A stretch of 64,000 bases of DNA from Treponema peruense. Lineage in GTDB: Bacteria; Spirochaetota; Spirochaetia; Treponematales; Treponemataceae. A program made the position numbers and the translations under genes. Below are positions 36,017-43,881 of this stretch, in pieces. Positions within the stretch are counted from its first letter, which is position 1. Each line of letters starts with the position of its first letter. The notes under the pieces were generated by a model. The model did no database searches and had not been told where the DNA came from. It worked only from the letters and a program-made list of their open reading frames with translations. The DNA is taken from assembly GCF_016117655.1 (NCBI RefSeq), contig NZ_CP064936.1, positions 434,001 to 498,000 on the forward strand. Direction: 5' to 3'.

Positions 36017-36072
36017 AAGTTTGCGAAGCAAACTTGAAGTTATTGAAACAGATGCTCGCATCTGTTTCAATA
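36017..36072. repeat. Two adjacent perfect inverted repeats
   Basis: CAAGTTTGC/GCAAACTTG around GAA (36017-36037), then TATTGAAACAGATGC (36041-36055) facing its exact complement at 36058-36072 across 2 nt. They lie between the divergent TrpX-like and aroDE genes and lack a T-run. They could be an operator, a cruciform or a remnant of a repeat family. Confidence 0.6.
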
Positions 36073-36200
36073 TACGTTACTCTTTATAGAAACAAAGATA
36101 CTATATAGAGAAACGTTTGTCAACTACCTTCTTTAAAAAAAATGCGTTTTATGCTAATATCTGCGTGCCCGTAAACCGCCGGGCAAAAAAAGAGGTATTC

Positions 36201-37700
36201 ATGAACACTCCAAAAATTTGTCTTACGCTTACAGGAAAAACTCTGGCAGAAGATCTTGCAGTCCTTGACCGTTACCGTGATTACGTTGACATTGCCGAAC
36301 TCAGGGCCGACTTTCTGGACAGTGACGAAAGACTGCGCGTAAGAGATTTTCCCGAAATGGCAGGAATTCCCTGCATACTTACACTGCGCAGAAAAATCGA
36401 CGGCGGCTGTTTTATAGAAGGAGAGGCGGCCCGTACAATTCTTTTTGCAAGGGCACTTTCCTTTGCCGCAGAAGACAAGCGCAAGAATTTCCATTACGTG
36501 GACTTCGAGGAAGATTTTCATATTCCAAGCCTTCAGGATGCCGCTCTTGCATTCGGAACAAAAATAATCCGAAGCGTACATGACATGAAAAATCCTGTTT
36601 CAAACATCTGCGAGCGCCTTGCTGCCCTTAAAACAACAGGATACGAAATTCCCAAAATTGCGTTTATGCCGCACTCACTTGACGACGTAAAAAATCTGTT
36701 CGAAGAAGCAAAAAAACTCAATGACAACGAACACATTCTTGTGGCAATGGGACCGCTGGGTGTTCCTTCACGCATACTCGGTGAACGGTTAAAGAATTTT
36801 CTTACATATACATCTGCGCCCGAATCTGCACAGGGACTTCCGTCTCTTTCACATATGGACCCGCGCACACTTTGCGAAGAATACAACTTCAAATCAATCA
36901 ATTCAGAAACAGAACTTTTTGGAATAACCGGCTGGCCTCTGACTGCAACTTCAAGTCCGGCTCTTCACAACGGCGGTTACAAAAAACTCGGAATGAACTG
37001 TGCCTATATTCCCATGCGCGCAGAAAAATTTACGCAGGCGCTTTCCTTTGCAGAAGCAATCGGTGTAAAAGGAATGTCAGTTACGATTCCGCACAAAGAA
37101 GCCGTACTTGACTGTGGTTTCAAAACAGATGCAGATGTAGATAAAATAGGTGCAAGCAATACAATTGTACGGAACGGAGATACATGGAATTCCTACAATA
37201 CCGACGCCTACGGGTTTGCAAAATCGCTGCTTGAATTTACCGGACTCAAATCGCTTGCAGGAAAAAAAGTTGCAATTATAGGAGCGGGCGGAGCAGCCAG
37301 GGCAATTGCGTATGCAGTTAAAAAACTCCGCGGAAAAGCATGTGTTTTTAACCGCACTGTAGAAAAAGCCGCAGAACTTGCCGAAAAATATCACTTCAAA
37401 TATTCTGCACTCAACGCCGATGCAGTTTCGCTTTTGAAAAAATATTCTTCAATAATAATCCAGACTACTTCTCGCGGAATGAATTCGAGCGGCCCTTACA
37501 ACGAAAAAGATGATCCTATTTGGTTCTACAATTTTAGCGGAAAAGAAATTCTTTTTGACATAGTCTATGTTCCCGAAGTAACACCTGTTATGGGAAGAGC
37601 CGCGGAAGCCGGATGCCGCGTCTGTAACGGTTACGATATGCTTCGTTACCAAGGTTACCGCCAGTTTGAACTTTTTACCGGAAAAAAATACGAAGGCTGA
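36201..37700 (+). CDS. aroDE: Bifunctional 3-dehydroquinate dehydratase / shikimate dehydrogenase
   Basis: Fusion enzyme of 499 residues covering steps three and four of the shikimate pathway. Residues about 1-235 are a type I dehydroquinase (IAELRADFLD, RSVHDM with the catalytic His, PKIAFMP with the Schiff-base Lys). From about 245 follows shikimate dehydrogenase: GITGWPLTATSSPALHNGGYK, VTIPHKEAVL with the catalytic Lys, GASNTIV, NTDAYGF, and the NADP loop GAGGAARAI. The frame opens 28 codons earlier, but GAGG before ATG 36201 fixes the start. A small GCCCG/CGGGC hairpin lies just before the ribosome-binding site. Confidence 0.93.
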   Translation: MNTPKICLTLTGKTLAEDLAVLDRYRDYVDIAELRADFLDSDERLRVRDFPEMAGIPCILTLRRKIDGGCFIEGEAARTILFARALSFAAEDKRKNFHYVDFEEDFHIPSLQDAALAFGTKIIRSVHDMKNPVSNICERLAALKTTGYEIPKIAFMPHSLDDVKNLFEEAKKLNDNEHILVAMGPLGVPSRILGERLKNFLTYTSAPESAQGLPSLSHMDPRTLCEEYNFKSINSETELFGITGWPLTATSSPALHNGGYKKLGMNCAYIPMRAEKFTQALSFAEAIGVKGMSVTIPHKEAVLDCGFKTDADVDKIGASNTIVRNGDTWNSYNTDAYGFAKSLLEFTGLKSLAGKKVAIIGAGGAARAIAYAVKKLRGKACVFNRTVEKAAELAEKYHFKYSALNADAVSLLKKYSSIIIQTTSRGMNSSGPYNEKDDPIWFYNFSGKEILFDIVYVPEVTPVMGRAAEAGCRVCNGYDMLRYQGYRQFELFTGKKYEG

Positions 37701-37725
37701 ATAAAATAAATAAAAGAGGTGGAAA

Positions 37726-38445
37726 ATGATTTCAAAAGATGAACAGAAAGTTCTTGCAGCGCGTACTGCAGTTGATGTTCTTGTAAAAAAGGGCAGAATT
37801 TTCAGCGGAATGAAAATCGGTCTCGGAACAGGTTCAACAGCAATGCCTGCCGTAAAAAGAATTGCAGAACTTATTGCAGACGGCACGCTTTCTGGAATTA
37901 AGGCTGTCGCTACAAGTTTTCAGACAACGCTTGCGTGCGAAGAGTTTGGAATTCCGGTTTACACAATGAATGACAAAGCCATAGGCGGAACCCTGGATCT
38001 TGCAATTGACGGTGCCGACGAAATAGGAAAGGGCAACTCTCTTATAAAAGGCGGTGGTGCTGCTCTTCTGCGTGAAAAAATAGTTGCTTATAATTCAAAG
38101 GCATTTGTTGTTGTGGCAGACGAATCAAAAGCCGTAGAAAACCACGGAACAAAGTTTCCGCTTCCTGTAGAAATAATTGCAGAAGCGCGTGTCCCTGTTG
38201 TACAGAAACTCGAAAAGCTTGGTGCAAAATGTGTTCTTCGTGAAGGTGTAAAAAAAGCAGGCCCTGTTATTACCGACAACGGAAACATGATAATTGACTG
38301 TACGTGGGAAAATCCTGTAGATGCCGCAAAACTTGAAGACACTATAAATGATATTACAGGCGTAGTTGAATGCGGTTTCTTTACAAAAATCCGCCCGACG
38401 GCATTTATTGCACATTCGGACGGAAGTGTAGAAGAGCGTTCTTAA
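37726..38445 (+). CDS. rpiA: Ribose-5-phosphate isomerase A
   Basis: A 239-residue enzyme interconverting ribose 5-phosphate and ribulose 5-phosphate. Diagnostic motifs are GLGTGSTAMPAV, ATSFQTTLACEE, IDGADEIGKGNSLIKGGGAALLREKIVA and DESKAVENHG. AGAGGTGG precedes the ATG. It follows aroDE by 25 nt and is probably co-transcribed. Fourteen bases separate it from the convergent PASTA gene. Confidence 0.95.
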   Translation: MISKDEQKVLAARTAVDVLVKKGRIFSGMKIGLGTGSTAMPAVKRIAELIADGTLSGIKAVATSFQTTLACEEFGIPVYTMNDKAIGGTLDLAIDGADEIGKGNSLIKGGGAALLREKIVAYNSKAFVVVADESKAVENHGTKFPLPVEIIAEARVPVVQKLEKLGAKCVLREGVKKAGPVITDNGNMIIDCTWENPVDAAKLEDTINDITGVVECGFFTKIRPTAFIAHSDGSVEERS

Positions 38446-38459
38446 AAAGAGACTGCCCT

Positions 38460-39509
38460 TTAATTAATGCTGAGGTTCTGCGTTTCTGTTCCAAGAACGT
38501 AAAGCCTCAGTGTTGTTCCTTTCTTTACTTCATACGGAATTGTAAGTTTCTGTCCCGGATGATTGAATGAAATAAGTGTAGAAACTTTTCCGTCAGAAGA
38601 AATTGCATCAAGCTGAACCGGAACGGCATACGGATATTCCGGAAGGTCATATTCAAAAATTCCCTGAACAATATCACTGTCTGCACTTTTTTGGCTTAAT
38701 GCAAATTCTGCGTTGAGTCTTGTAAATGCAGGTGCTTCATCTCCTGAAACTTTGTCTTGGTTTGTTACCGTTCCTGCCTTTTCATTTTCTGCGGCAATGT
38801 GTGAGGTAAAGTCAAACGTAATTTTGTTTTGCGCCATTGCTTCAAGAACCTGCTTTATGTTAAGGCCTGCAACCGACGGCACTTTTACTGTTTCGATCAT
38901 TGAACCGCTGCTTACCACAAACTGAACTTTTACCGGATCAACAATCGGCATTCCGGCTTCGGGGTACTGCGCAATAATTGTTCCTTCTGCTGAATCGTCG
39001 CGTACAAAAACCGGCTGCGCGACTATTACAAGAGGATGCTCGCCGCTGAACAGAACGTCCAGCTTCTTTTTGATGTCATCAATATTTTCTCCTGTGTAGT
39101 CTGCGAGCTCGTCAATGGCAACACCGCGGCTTACCGTAAGGGTTACGCGCCTGTATGCTTTTACGATTGCTCCTGCGTCCGGTGACTGTTCAAGAATTGT
39201 TCCCTGATCGCCGGGCAAATCAGAATAGCGTAACTGGATTTTTCCGTAGAGTTCCTTGGACTGAAGATCCAGAAGTGCGTTTGTAAGATTTTTTCCTACT
39301 ACATTCGGAACCATGACTTTTTCTGCACCCTGAACCGTAAGAAAAAATACTGCCAGGAAAGCGAGAATCATTATGATAAACGCAACAATAACCGTTATCA
39401 CAAGAGACTTTCCTCCGTTTTGAATCTGGGAAACCTGATCCTTGAAATTAAACCGCAGCTTTGAAAGTGCACCTGTTATTTTTTTACCGAAATTCTTTTT
39501 TTCTTCCAT
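38460..39509 (-). CDS. Membrane-anchored PASTA-domain protein without kinase
   Basis: A 349-residue protein from ATG 39509 (MEEKKNFGKK), with AAGGA upstream; the frame opens nine codons earlier inside fmt. One membrane helix (about 36-62, LVITVIVAFIIMILAFLAVFFL) is followed by three PASTA-like repeats: VMVPNVVGKNLTNALLDLQ, then a divergent middle repeat from IDELADYTGENIDDIKKKL, then VKVPSVAGLNIKQVLEAM. PASTA repeats bind peptidoglycan or beta-lactams in Ser/Thr kinases and PBPs. Here the kinase is absent. In Firmicutes a PASTA kinase follows def-fmt at the same place, so this may be the counterpart. Confidence 0.85.
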   Translation of the reverse strand: MEEKKNFGKKITGALSKLRFNFKDQVSQIQNGGKSLVITVIVAFIIMILAFLAVFFLTVQGAEKVMVPNVVGKNLTNALLDLQSKELYGKIQLRYSDLPGDQGTILEQSPDAGAIVKAYRRVTLTVSRGVAIDELADYTGENIDDIKKKLDVLFSGEHPLVIVAQPVFVRDDSAEGTIIAQYPEAGMPIVDPVKVQFVVSSGSMIETVKVPSVAGLNIKQVLEAMAQNKITFDFTSHIAAENEKAGTVTNQDKVSGDEAPAFTRLNAEFALSQKSADSDIVQGIFEYDLPEYPYAVPVQLDAISSDGKVSTLISFNHPGQKLTIPYEVKKGTTLRLYVLGTETQNLSIN

Positions 39510-39522
39510 GCTGTTTTCCTTT

Positions 39523-40542
39523 TCAGTTTGAACCAAGAACTGTTCCGATAAAATTTCTGGAACCGTTCATGAATGATTTATAATCCATGGCTTTTTTTGC
39601 CTGCCATTGAAGTTCTGTTGCAATAAGAACACCGTCACCTGTTTGAATAAGAATTCCCCTCTGCTTGTTGAATTCAATTACTGTTCCCGGAGCAAGGTCT
39701 GTGTTCTTTTTGATTGAATTATCTTGGACTGCAATTTTAAGTGCGTCTCTTGCCTTTAGAATTTTGAGCGTCTGTCCGTTTGCGTATGTAAAACATCCGG
39801 GCCAGGGTGTGTATGCGCGAATCTGTGCGTCAATTTTTTCGGCACTGTCATTCCAGTTTATGAGACCGTCTTCTTTTTTTATTGTTGTACAGTAAGATGG
39901 TGTTCCTGCTTGCGGAACTGCGTGCGGTAAGTTTCCTGTTTTTGCAGTCTGTCTCAGGACATTTGTTATAGATATGGCTCCCAGAAGGGCGCTCTGGTTA
40001 AGAAGCTGCTCGGCGGTTTCTGTCCCGGTAAGTCTTGTTTCCTGCATATAAAGAATGTCACCTTCATCAATTCCGAGCGACATCTTTTGCAGCGAAAAGC
40101 CTGTTTTTTCATCCCTGTTCAGAATTGCAGAATTAACAGGAGTCGCGCCGCGGTATTTTGGCAGAAGAGAAGGGTGCAGGTTTATTCCGCCGAATTTAAA
40201 AAGAGAAAAAAACTTTGGTCCAAGAATGTGTCCGTATGCAAAACAGACAAAAATATCGGGATGCAGTGCCTCAATGGCAGTTCTTTCGTCCTGCTTTATG
40301 TGTTCCGGCGTAAGAATTTTTATATCATCACCGCGGGCTTCGTTCCATATTCTTGCATAAGCTTCCACTTCTGTCGGAACAAGCTCCTTATGGCGTCCCT
40401 TTGCAGACGGCGGGTTTGTAAGAACACCCACAATCTTGTACTGCTCGTCGGGAACAGAAGCAGACATGGCGCTGTCTTTAAGGATGAGTTCAAGAGACTT
40501 TGCAGATGCGGCGGGGCTTCCTCCGTATAGGACTCTGAGCAT
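39523..40542 (-). CDS. fmt: Methionyl-tRNA formyltransferase
   Basis: A 339-residue enzyme that formylates initiator Met-tRNA. RVLYGGSPAASAKSLELI at the N-terminus, FVCFAYGHILGPKFFSLFKFGGINLHPSLLPKYRGATPVNSAI (the formyl-folate site with N, H and the SLLPKYRG loop) and the C-terminal OB-like INWNDSAEKIDAQIRAYTPWPGCFT identify it. It starts 3 nt after def, so formylation and deformylation are encoded together. Confidence 0.95.
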   Translation of the reverse strand: MLRVLYGGSPAASAKSLELILKDSAMSASVPDEQYKIVGVLTNPPSAKGRHKELVPTEVEAYARIWNEARGDDIKILTPEHIKQDERTAIEALHPDIFVCFAYGHILGPKFFSLFKFGGINLHPSLLPKYRGATPVNSAILNRDEKTGFSLQKMSLGIDEGDILYMQETRLTGTETAEQLLNQSALLGAISITNVLRQTAKTGNLPHAVPQAGTPSYCTTIKKEDGLINWNDSAEKIDAQIRAYTPWPGCFTYANGQTLKILKARDALKIAVQDNSIKKNTDLAPGTVIEFNKQRGILIQTGDGVLIATELQWQAKKAMDYKSFMNGSRNFIGTVLGSN

Positions 40543-40545
40543 ATT

Positions 40546-41124
40546 CTATTTACCTTTCTTTGCTTTTTTTGCAGCAATTTTTGCTTCTATGCTGGCTTTT
40601 TTTGCTTCGCGTGCGGCAAGTTTTTTTGCATTGCGTTCAACTCTTTTTTTGAACTGCTCTTCTGTCTGTTTTGCAAAATCACTGTCACCACGATCAATGT
40701 AAAGGTATCCGTCAAGATGATCGTTTTCGTGCTGGATAATTCTTGCAAGAAGGCCGTCTGCATTTTCTATTACAAACGGTTTTCCGAATTCGTTCAGGGC
40801 CGCAACAGATACTTTTACCGGTCGAATGATTTTTTCAGAAAATCCCGGAATGGAAAGGCATCCTTCTTCGTATTCAGAAGTTTCTGCAGAAGTTTTGGTT
40901 ATCTCTGGATTTATGAATACGCGTTTTACATCGTCATCGGCAGTGAGTACAAAAAATCTTTTTGCTATTCCGACCTGCGGTGCGGCAAGACCCACTCCAT
41001 TTGCGCTGGTCATCGTTTTGAACATTTCTTCAAAAAGAGCGCGCATTTCGTCGTTTATTTCTTCGGCCTTTACCGGCTCGCATTTCTGGCGGAGAATTTC
41101 TTCACCAAGTTTATAAATTTTCAT
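40546..41124 (-). CDS. def: Peptide deformylase
   Basis: A 192-residue metalloenzyme that removes the formyl group from new proteins. The three signature motifs are present: GLAAPQVG, EGCLSIPG with the metal-binding Cys, and QHENDHLDG with the HExxH zinc/iron site. A lysine- and alanine-rich C-terminal tail of about 35 residues (KKRVERNAKKLAAREAKKAS) is longer than usual. AGAGGAAG precedes the ATG. Confidence 0.96.
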   Translation of the reverse strand: MKIYKLGEEILRQKCEPVKAEEINDEMRALFEEMFKTMTSANGVGLAAPQVGIAKRFFVLTADDDVKRVFINPEITKTSAETSEYEEGCLSIPGFSEKIIRPVKVSVAALNEFGKPFVIENADGLLARIIQHENDHLDGYLYIDRGDSDFAKQTEEQFKKRVERNAKKLAAREAKKASIEAKIAAKKAKKGK

Positions 41125-41136
41125 ATCTTCCTCTGT

Positions 41137-42495
41137 TTATTCAAGTCTGAGTCTTGCAGCTCTTGCGTGTGCGGCAAGTCCTTCTGCATCACCAAGATAA
41201 CCTGCAGCGCGTGCAGATTTTTTTGCACCTTCAAGTTTATTGTCTGTTCTGAGGGTCGTTACGGTCTTAAGGAACATCCTTACAGAAAGTCCGCCTGTGA
41301 ATCTTGCGCTTCCTGATGTTGGCAGAGTGTGGTTGAGTCCTGCAGAATAGTCTCCGAAAACTTCTGCTGCCCCGTGTCCTATAAAAAGAGAACCGTAATT
41401 GTGCACGAGTGAAACAACTCTGTCTCTTTCGCTTCCTTCATCCATTGCAATTTCAAGGTGTTCCGGGGCTTTTCTGTTTGCAAGTTCAGCGGCCTGTTCA
41501 AGGGACTGTGCGATGATTATTCTTCCGCAGGTGTCTATACTTTGTCTTGCAGTATTTTTTGTAGAAAGAGTTTCGATCTGTTTTTCTATTTCTTCTGCCG
41601 TGCGTTCTGCCAGAACTTTGTCTGTTGTAACCATAACCGGCTGGGCAACAACATCGTGTTCGGCCTGTGCAAGAAGGTCTGCTGCAAGCCATTTTGGATC
41701 GGCACTTGAGTCAGCAATAATGAAAACTTCTGTTGGTCCTGCAATCATGTCAATTCCTACTGTTCCGTACACAAGCTTTTTTGCTTCTGCAACGAATTTA
41801 TTGCCCGGTCCTACAATAACGTCTGTACGCGGAATAGACTGTGTACCGAAAGCCATAGCGGCAATTGCCTGACTTCCACCGCAGGCGTATGCTTTTGTTA
41901 CACCGCAGATGTAGGCCGCTGCCATTATGTTTTCATCGGCGTACGGTTTTCCGCCAACGTATGCATTTCCCGGTGTTCCCCTGCCTTCTGCATTTTTTTT
42001 GTCATCAGGGTGAACCCTCGGCGGTGTACACAGAATTATTTCTTTTACACCTGCTGCAGCGGCCGGTGTTACGGTCATGACTACTGTAGATACAAGCGGG
42101 AATCTTCCTGCCGGAACATAAACGCCTGCCTTTTCTACTGGAATATTTTTCTGTCCTGTAAAAACGCCGCTTTCAAGTTCAGTTTCAAAATCTGTAAAAC
42201 ATTCCTTCTGTTTTTTTGCAAACTTCAAAGCCATGTCGTGAGAGTAGCAGAGTGATTCATAAAGTTCAGGCTCGTTTTTTTTCATCTTTTCTGCAGCGGC
42301 TTTAAGTTCCTCCTGCGGAATAAGAAATGATGCCGGAGCCGATACGTCAAATTTTTCACTGTATTCATGCAGTGCAGAATCTCCGGACTGGCGCACATTG
42401 TTGAGTACTGTACGGACAGTGTCTATTGAGTCGCCAAAATCGCGGCCGTTAAAAAAGGAATCTTCAACCTGATCTGCACTTTGTATCTTAATCAT
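41137..42495 (-). CDS. hisD: Histidinol dehydrogenase
   Basis: A 452-residue NAD-linked zinc enzyme catalysing the last two steps of histidine synthesis. Motifs: YVPAGRFPLVSTVVMTVTPAAAAGV, GVTKAYACGGSQAIAAMAFGT, VGPGNKFVAEAKKLVYGTVGIDMIAGPTE, LAQAEHDVVAQ, and AGLNHTLPTSGSARF. ATG 42495 with AGGAGAT upstream is the start; the frame runs 25 codons further without a site. It is second in the operon after the hisA-hisIE fusion. A proline- and lysine-rich insert (about residues 150-170) interrupts the nucleotide-binding region. Confidence 0.95.
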   Translation of the reverse strand: MIKIQSADQVEDSFFNGRDFGDSIDTVRTVLNNVRQSGDSALHEYSEKFDVSAPASFLIPQEELKAAAEKMKKNEPELYESLCYSHDMALKFAKKQKECFTDFETELESGVFTGQKNIPVEKAGVYVPAGRFPLVSTVVMTVTPAAAAGVKEIILCTPPRVHPDDKKNAEGRGTPGNAYVGGKPYADENIMAAAYICGVTKAYACGGSQAIAAMAFGTQSIPRTDVIVGPGNKFVAEAKKLVYGTVGIDMIAGPTEVFIIADSSADPKWLAADLLAQAEHDVVAQPVMVTTDKVLAERTAEEIEKQIETLSTKNTARQSIDTCGRIIIAQSLEQAAELANRKAPEHLEIAMDEGSERDRVVSLVHNYGSLFIGHGAAEVFGDYSAGLNHTLPTSGSARFTGGLSVRMFLKTVTTLRTDNKLEGAKKSARAAGYLGDAEGLAAHARAARLRLE

Positions 42496-42517
42496 AAAAT
42501 ATCTCCTGAAATTGCCG

Positions 42518-43816
42518 CTATTCTTTGTGTCTTCTGTCCAGTTCGTCGTAGACATCTTTCCAGGAAACACCTTCCTTGTACATAAGAACGCTTACAAAAT
42601 AAAGAAGGTCTGCGGCTTCCCAGATTACATCTGCCTTTGTTTCGGCTTCGTCGGTAAGTTCTTCTGCTTCTTCCATAACCTTTTCGCGCACGCGCTTGTC
42701 GTTGAGTGTTGCCGTGTAACTTCCCGGCCTTGGGTTTGCAAATCTGTCTGCGATTGTAGAATAAAGGCGCTCCATGCTGCTCTTTGCGTCGGGGTCAGAA
42801 CCAAAGCAGGTAAAGCTTCCCGTATGACATGCGCCTCCGTGCGGAATTACAGTTGCAAGAATTGTGTCTCTGTCGCAGTCTGCACGAAGTTTCTGTACTT
42901 CAAGAAAGTGTCCGCTTGTTTCGCCCTTTGTCCAGAGAACGTTTCTTGTTCTGCTGAAGAAAGTAAGTTTTCCGGTGTCAAAGGTTTTGTTGAGGGCTTC
43001 TTTGTTTGAATAACCCAGCATCAGTACTTCGCCGTCAGTGCTCTGTGCAATAACAGGAATCATTCCGCCGGTTTTGTTCCAGTCCAGGCATGCTGTAAAG
43101 CTGTCTTTAAGACTTACGGCACCTGTATAGAGGGCCATTCCAAGCTGAACGTCACAGCCGATTTTTTCGAGTTCTGCAATCTGTTCTATGGTATTTACAC
43201 CGCCGGCTGCAACTACGCGGCATTTTACTGCTGCCCTGAGAGCGCGGCACATGTCCATGTCTGTTCCCTGCATGCAACCTTCTTTTTCTACGCAGGTAAA
43301 CAGAAGTTCGCTGGCATATTTTTCTGCCTGAACGGCTCCTTCAATAAGCGGAATGCCCGAAGTTTCTGTCCAGCCTTTGAGAGCAATGTTTCCGTTTATG
43401 GCATCTACAGAAATAATAATTCTCTGGCGGCCGATTGCCTTTGAAAGTTCTTCAAGAAATTCAGTGTTGAGAACACATTCACCAGGTTTTGGGTTTGGTT
43501 TCCAGGCTGCAGAACCTATAATTACTTTTTCTGCTCCGAGTGAAACAAGCTGTTTTGCTTTTTTTACGTCACGGATTCCGCCGCCGACACGAACGTTTCC
43601 CTTTCTTAAAAGAGATTTCAAAAGTTCAGTATTGGCAGTGTTGCCTTTTTCGTCTGTATGTCGCATTGCTGCGTCAAGGTCAATTATTGCTACTTCTCCG
43701 TATCTGTTGAATTCAGTTATGAGGTTTTCTGCATCATCACGCTGTAGAACCAAGTCTTTTCCGTTCTTTAACTGGACAACGTGTCCGTCCTTTAAGTCTA
43801 TAGAAGAAATTACCAT
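42518..43816 (-). CDS. HisA-HisI-HisE fusion (trifunctional histidine biosynthesis enzyme)
   Basis: A 432-residue fusion. Residues 1 to about 235 form a HisA-type (ProFAR isomerase) barrel: SSIDLKDGHVVQL, IDLDAAM, VRVGGGIRD, GAEKVIIGSAAW, ISVDAINGNIALKGW and AGGVNT. From about 240 follows phosphoribosyl-AMP cyclohydrolase (EVLMLGYSNKEAL, FFSRTRNVLWTKGETSG, metal site ADCDRD, GGACHTGSFTCF) and from about 345 phosphoribosyl-ATP pyrophosphatase (REKVMEEAEELTDEAE, EAADLLYFV). One polypeptide thus covers three adjacent steps. ATG 43816 is 6 nt after TACAAT with no Shine-Dalgarno site. It heads the operon with hisD, def, fmt and the PASTA gene. Confidence 0.9.
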   Translation of the reverse strand: MVISSIDLKDGHVVQLKNGKDLVLQRDDAENLITEFNRYGEVAIIDLDAAMRHTDEKGNTANTELLKSLLRKGNVRVGGGIRDVKKAKQLVSLGAEKVIIGSAAWKPNPKPGECVLNTEFLEELSKAIGRQRIIISVDAINGNIALKGWTETSGIPLIEGAVQAEKYASELLFTCVEKEGCMQGTDMDMCRALRAAVKCRVVAAGGVNTIEQIAELEKIGCDVQLGMALYTGAVSLKDSFTACLDWNKTGGMIPVIAQSTDGEVLMLGYSNKEALNKTFDTGKLTFFSRTRNVLWTKGETSGHFLEVQKLRADCDRDTILATVIPHGGACHTGSFTCFGSDPDAKSSMERLYSTIADRFANPRPGSYTATLNDKRVREKVMEEAEELTDEAETKADVIWEAADLLYFVSVLMYKEGVSWKDVYDELDRRHKE

Positions 43817-43822
43817 GCAAAG

Positions 43823-43851
43823 ATTGTAGCAAATATTGCCATTATTTACAA
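43823..43851 (-). promoter_or_regulatory. Predicted leaderless promoter of the his-def-fmt operon
   Basis: TTGTAA (43846-43851), 17-bp spacer, TACAAT (43823-43828), 6 nt to ATG 43816. The -35 overlaps that of the divergent ECF gene. Confidence 0.6.
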
Positions 43852-43874
43852 TAATATACAAAAAGTTGTAGAAT
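43845..43874 (+). promoter_or_regulatory. Predicted leaderless promoter of the ECF fusion gene
   Basis: TTTACA (43845-43850), 18-bp spacer, TAGAAT (43869-43874), 7 nt to ATG 43882. Confidence 0.55.
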
Positions 43875-43881
43875 AAGGCGC

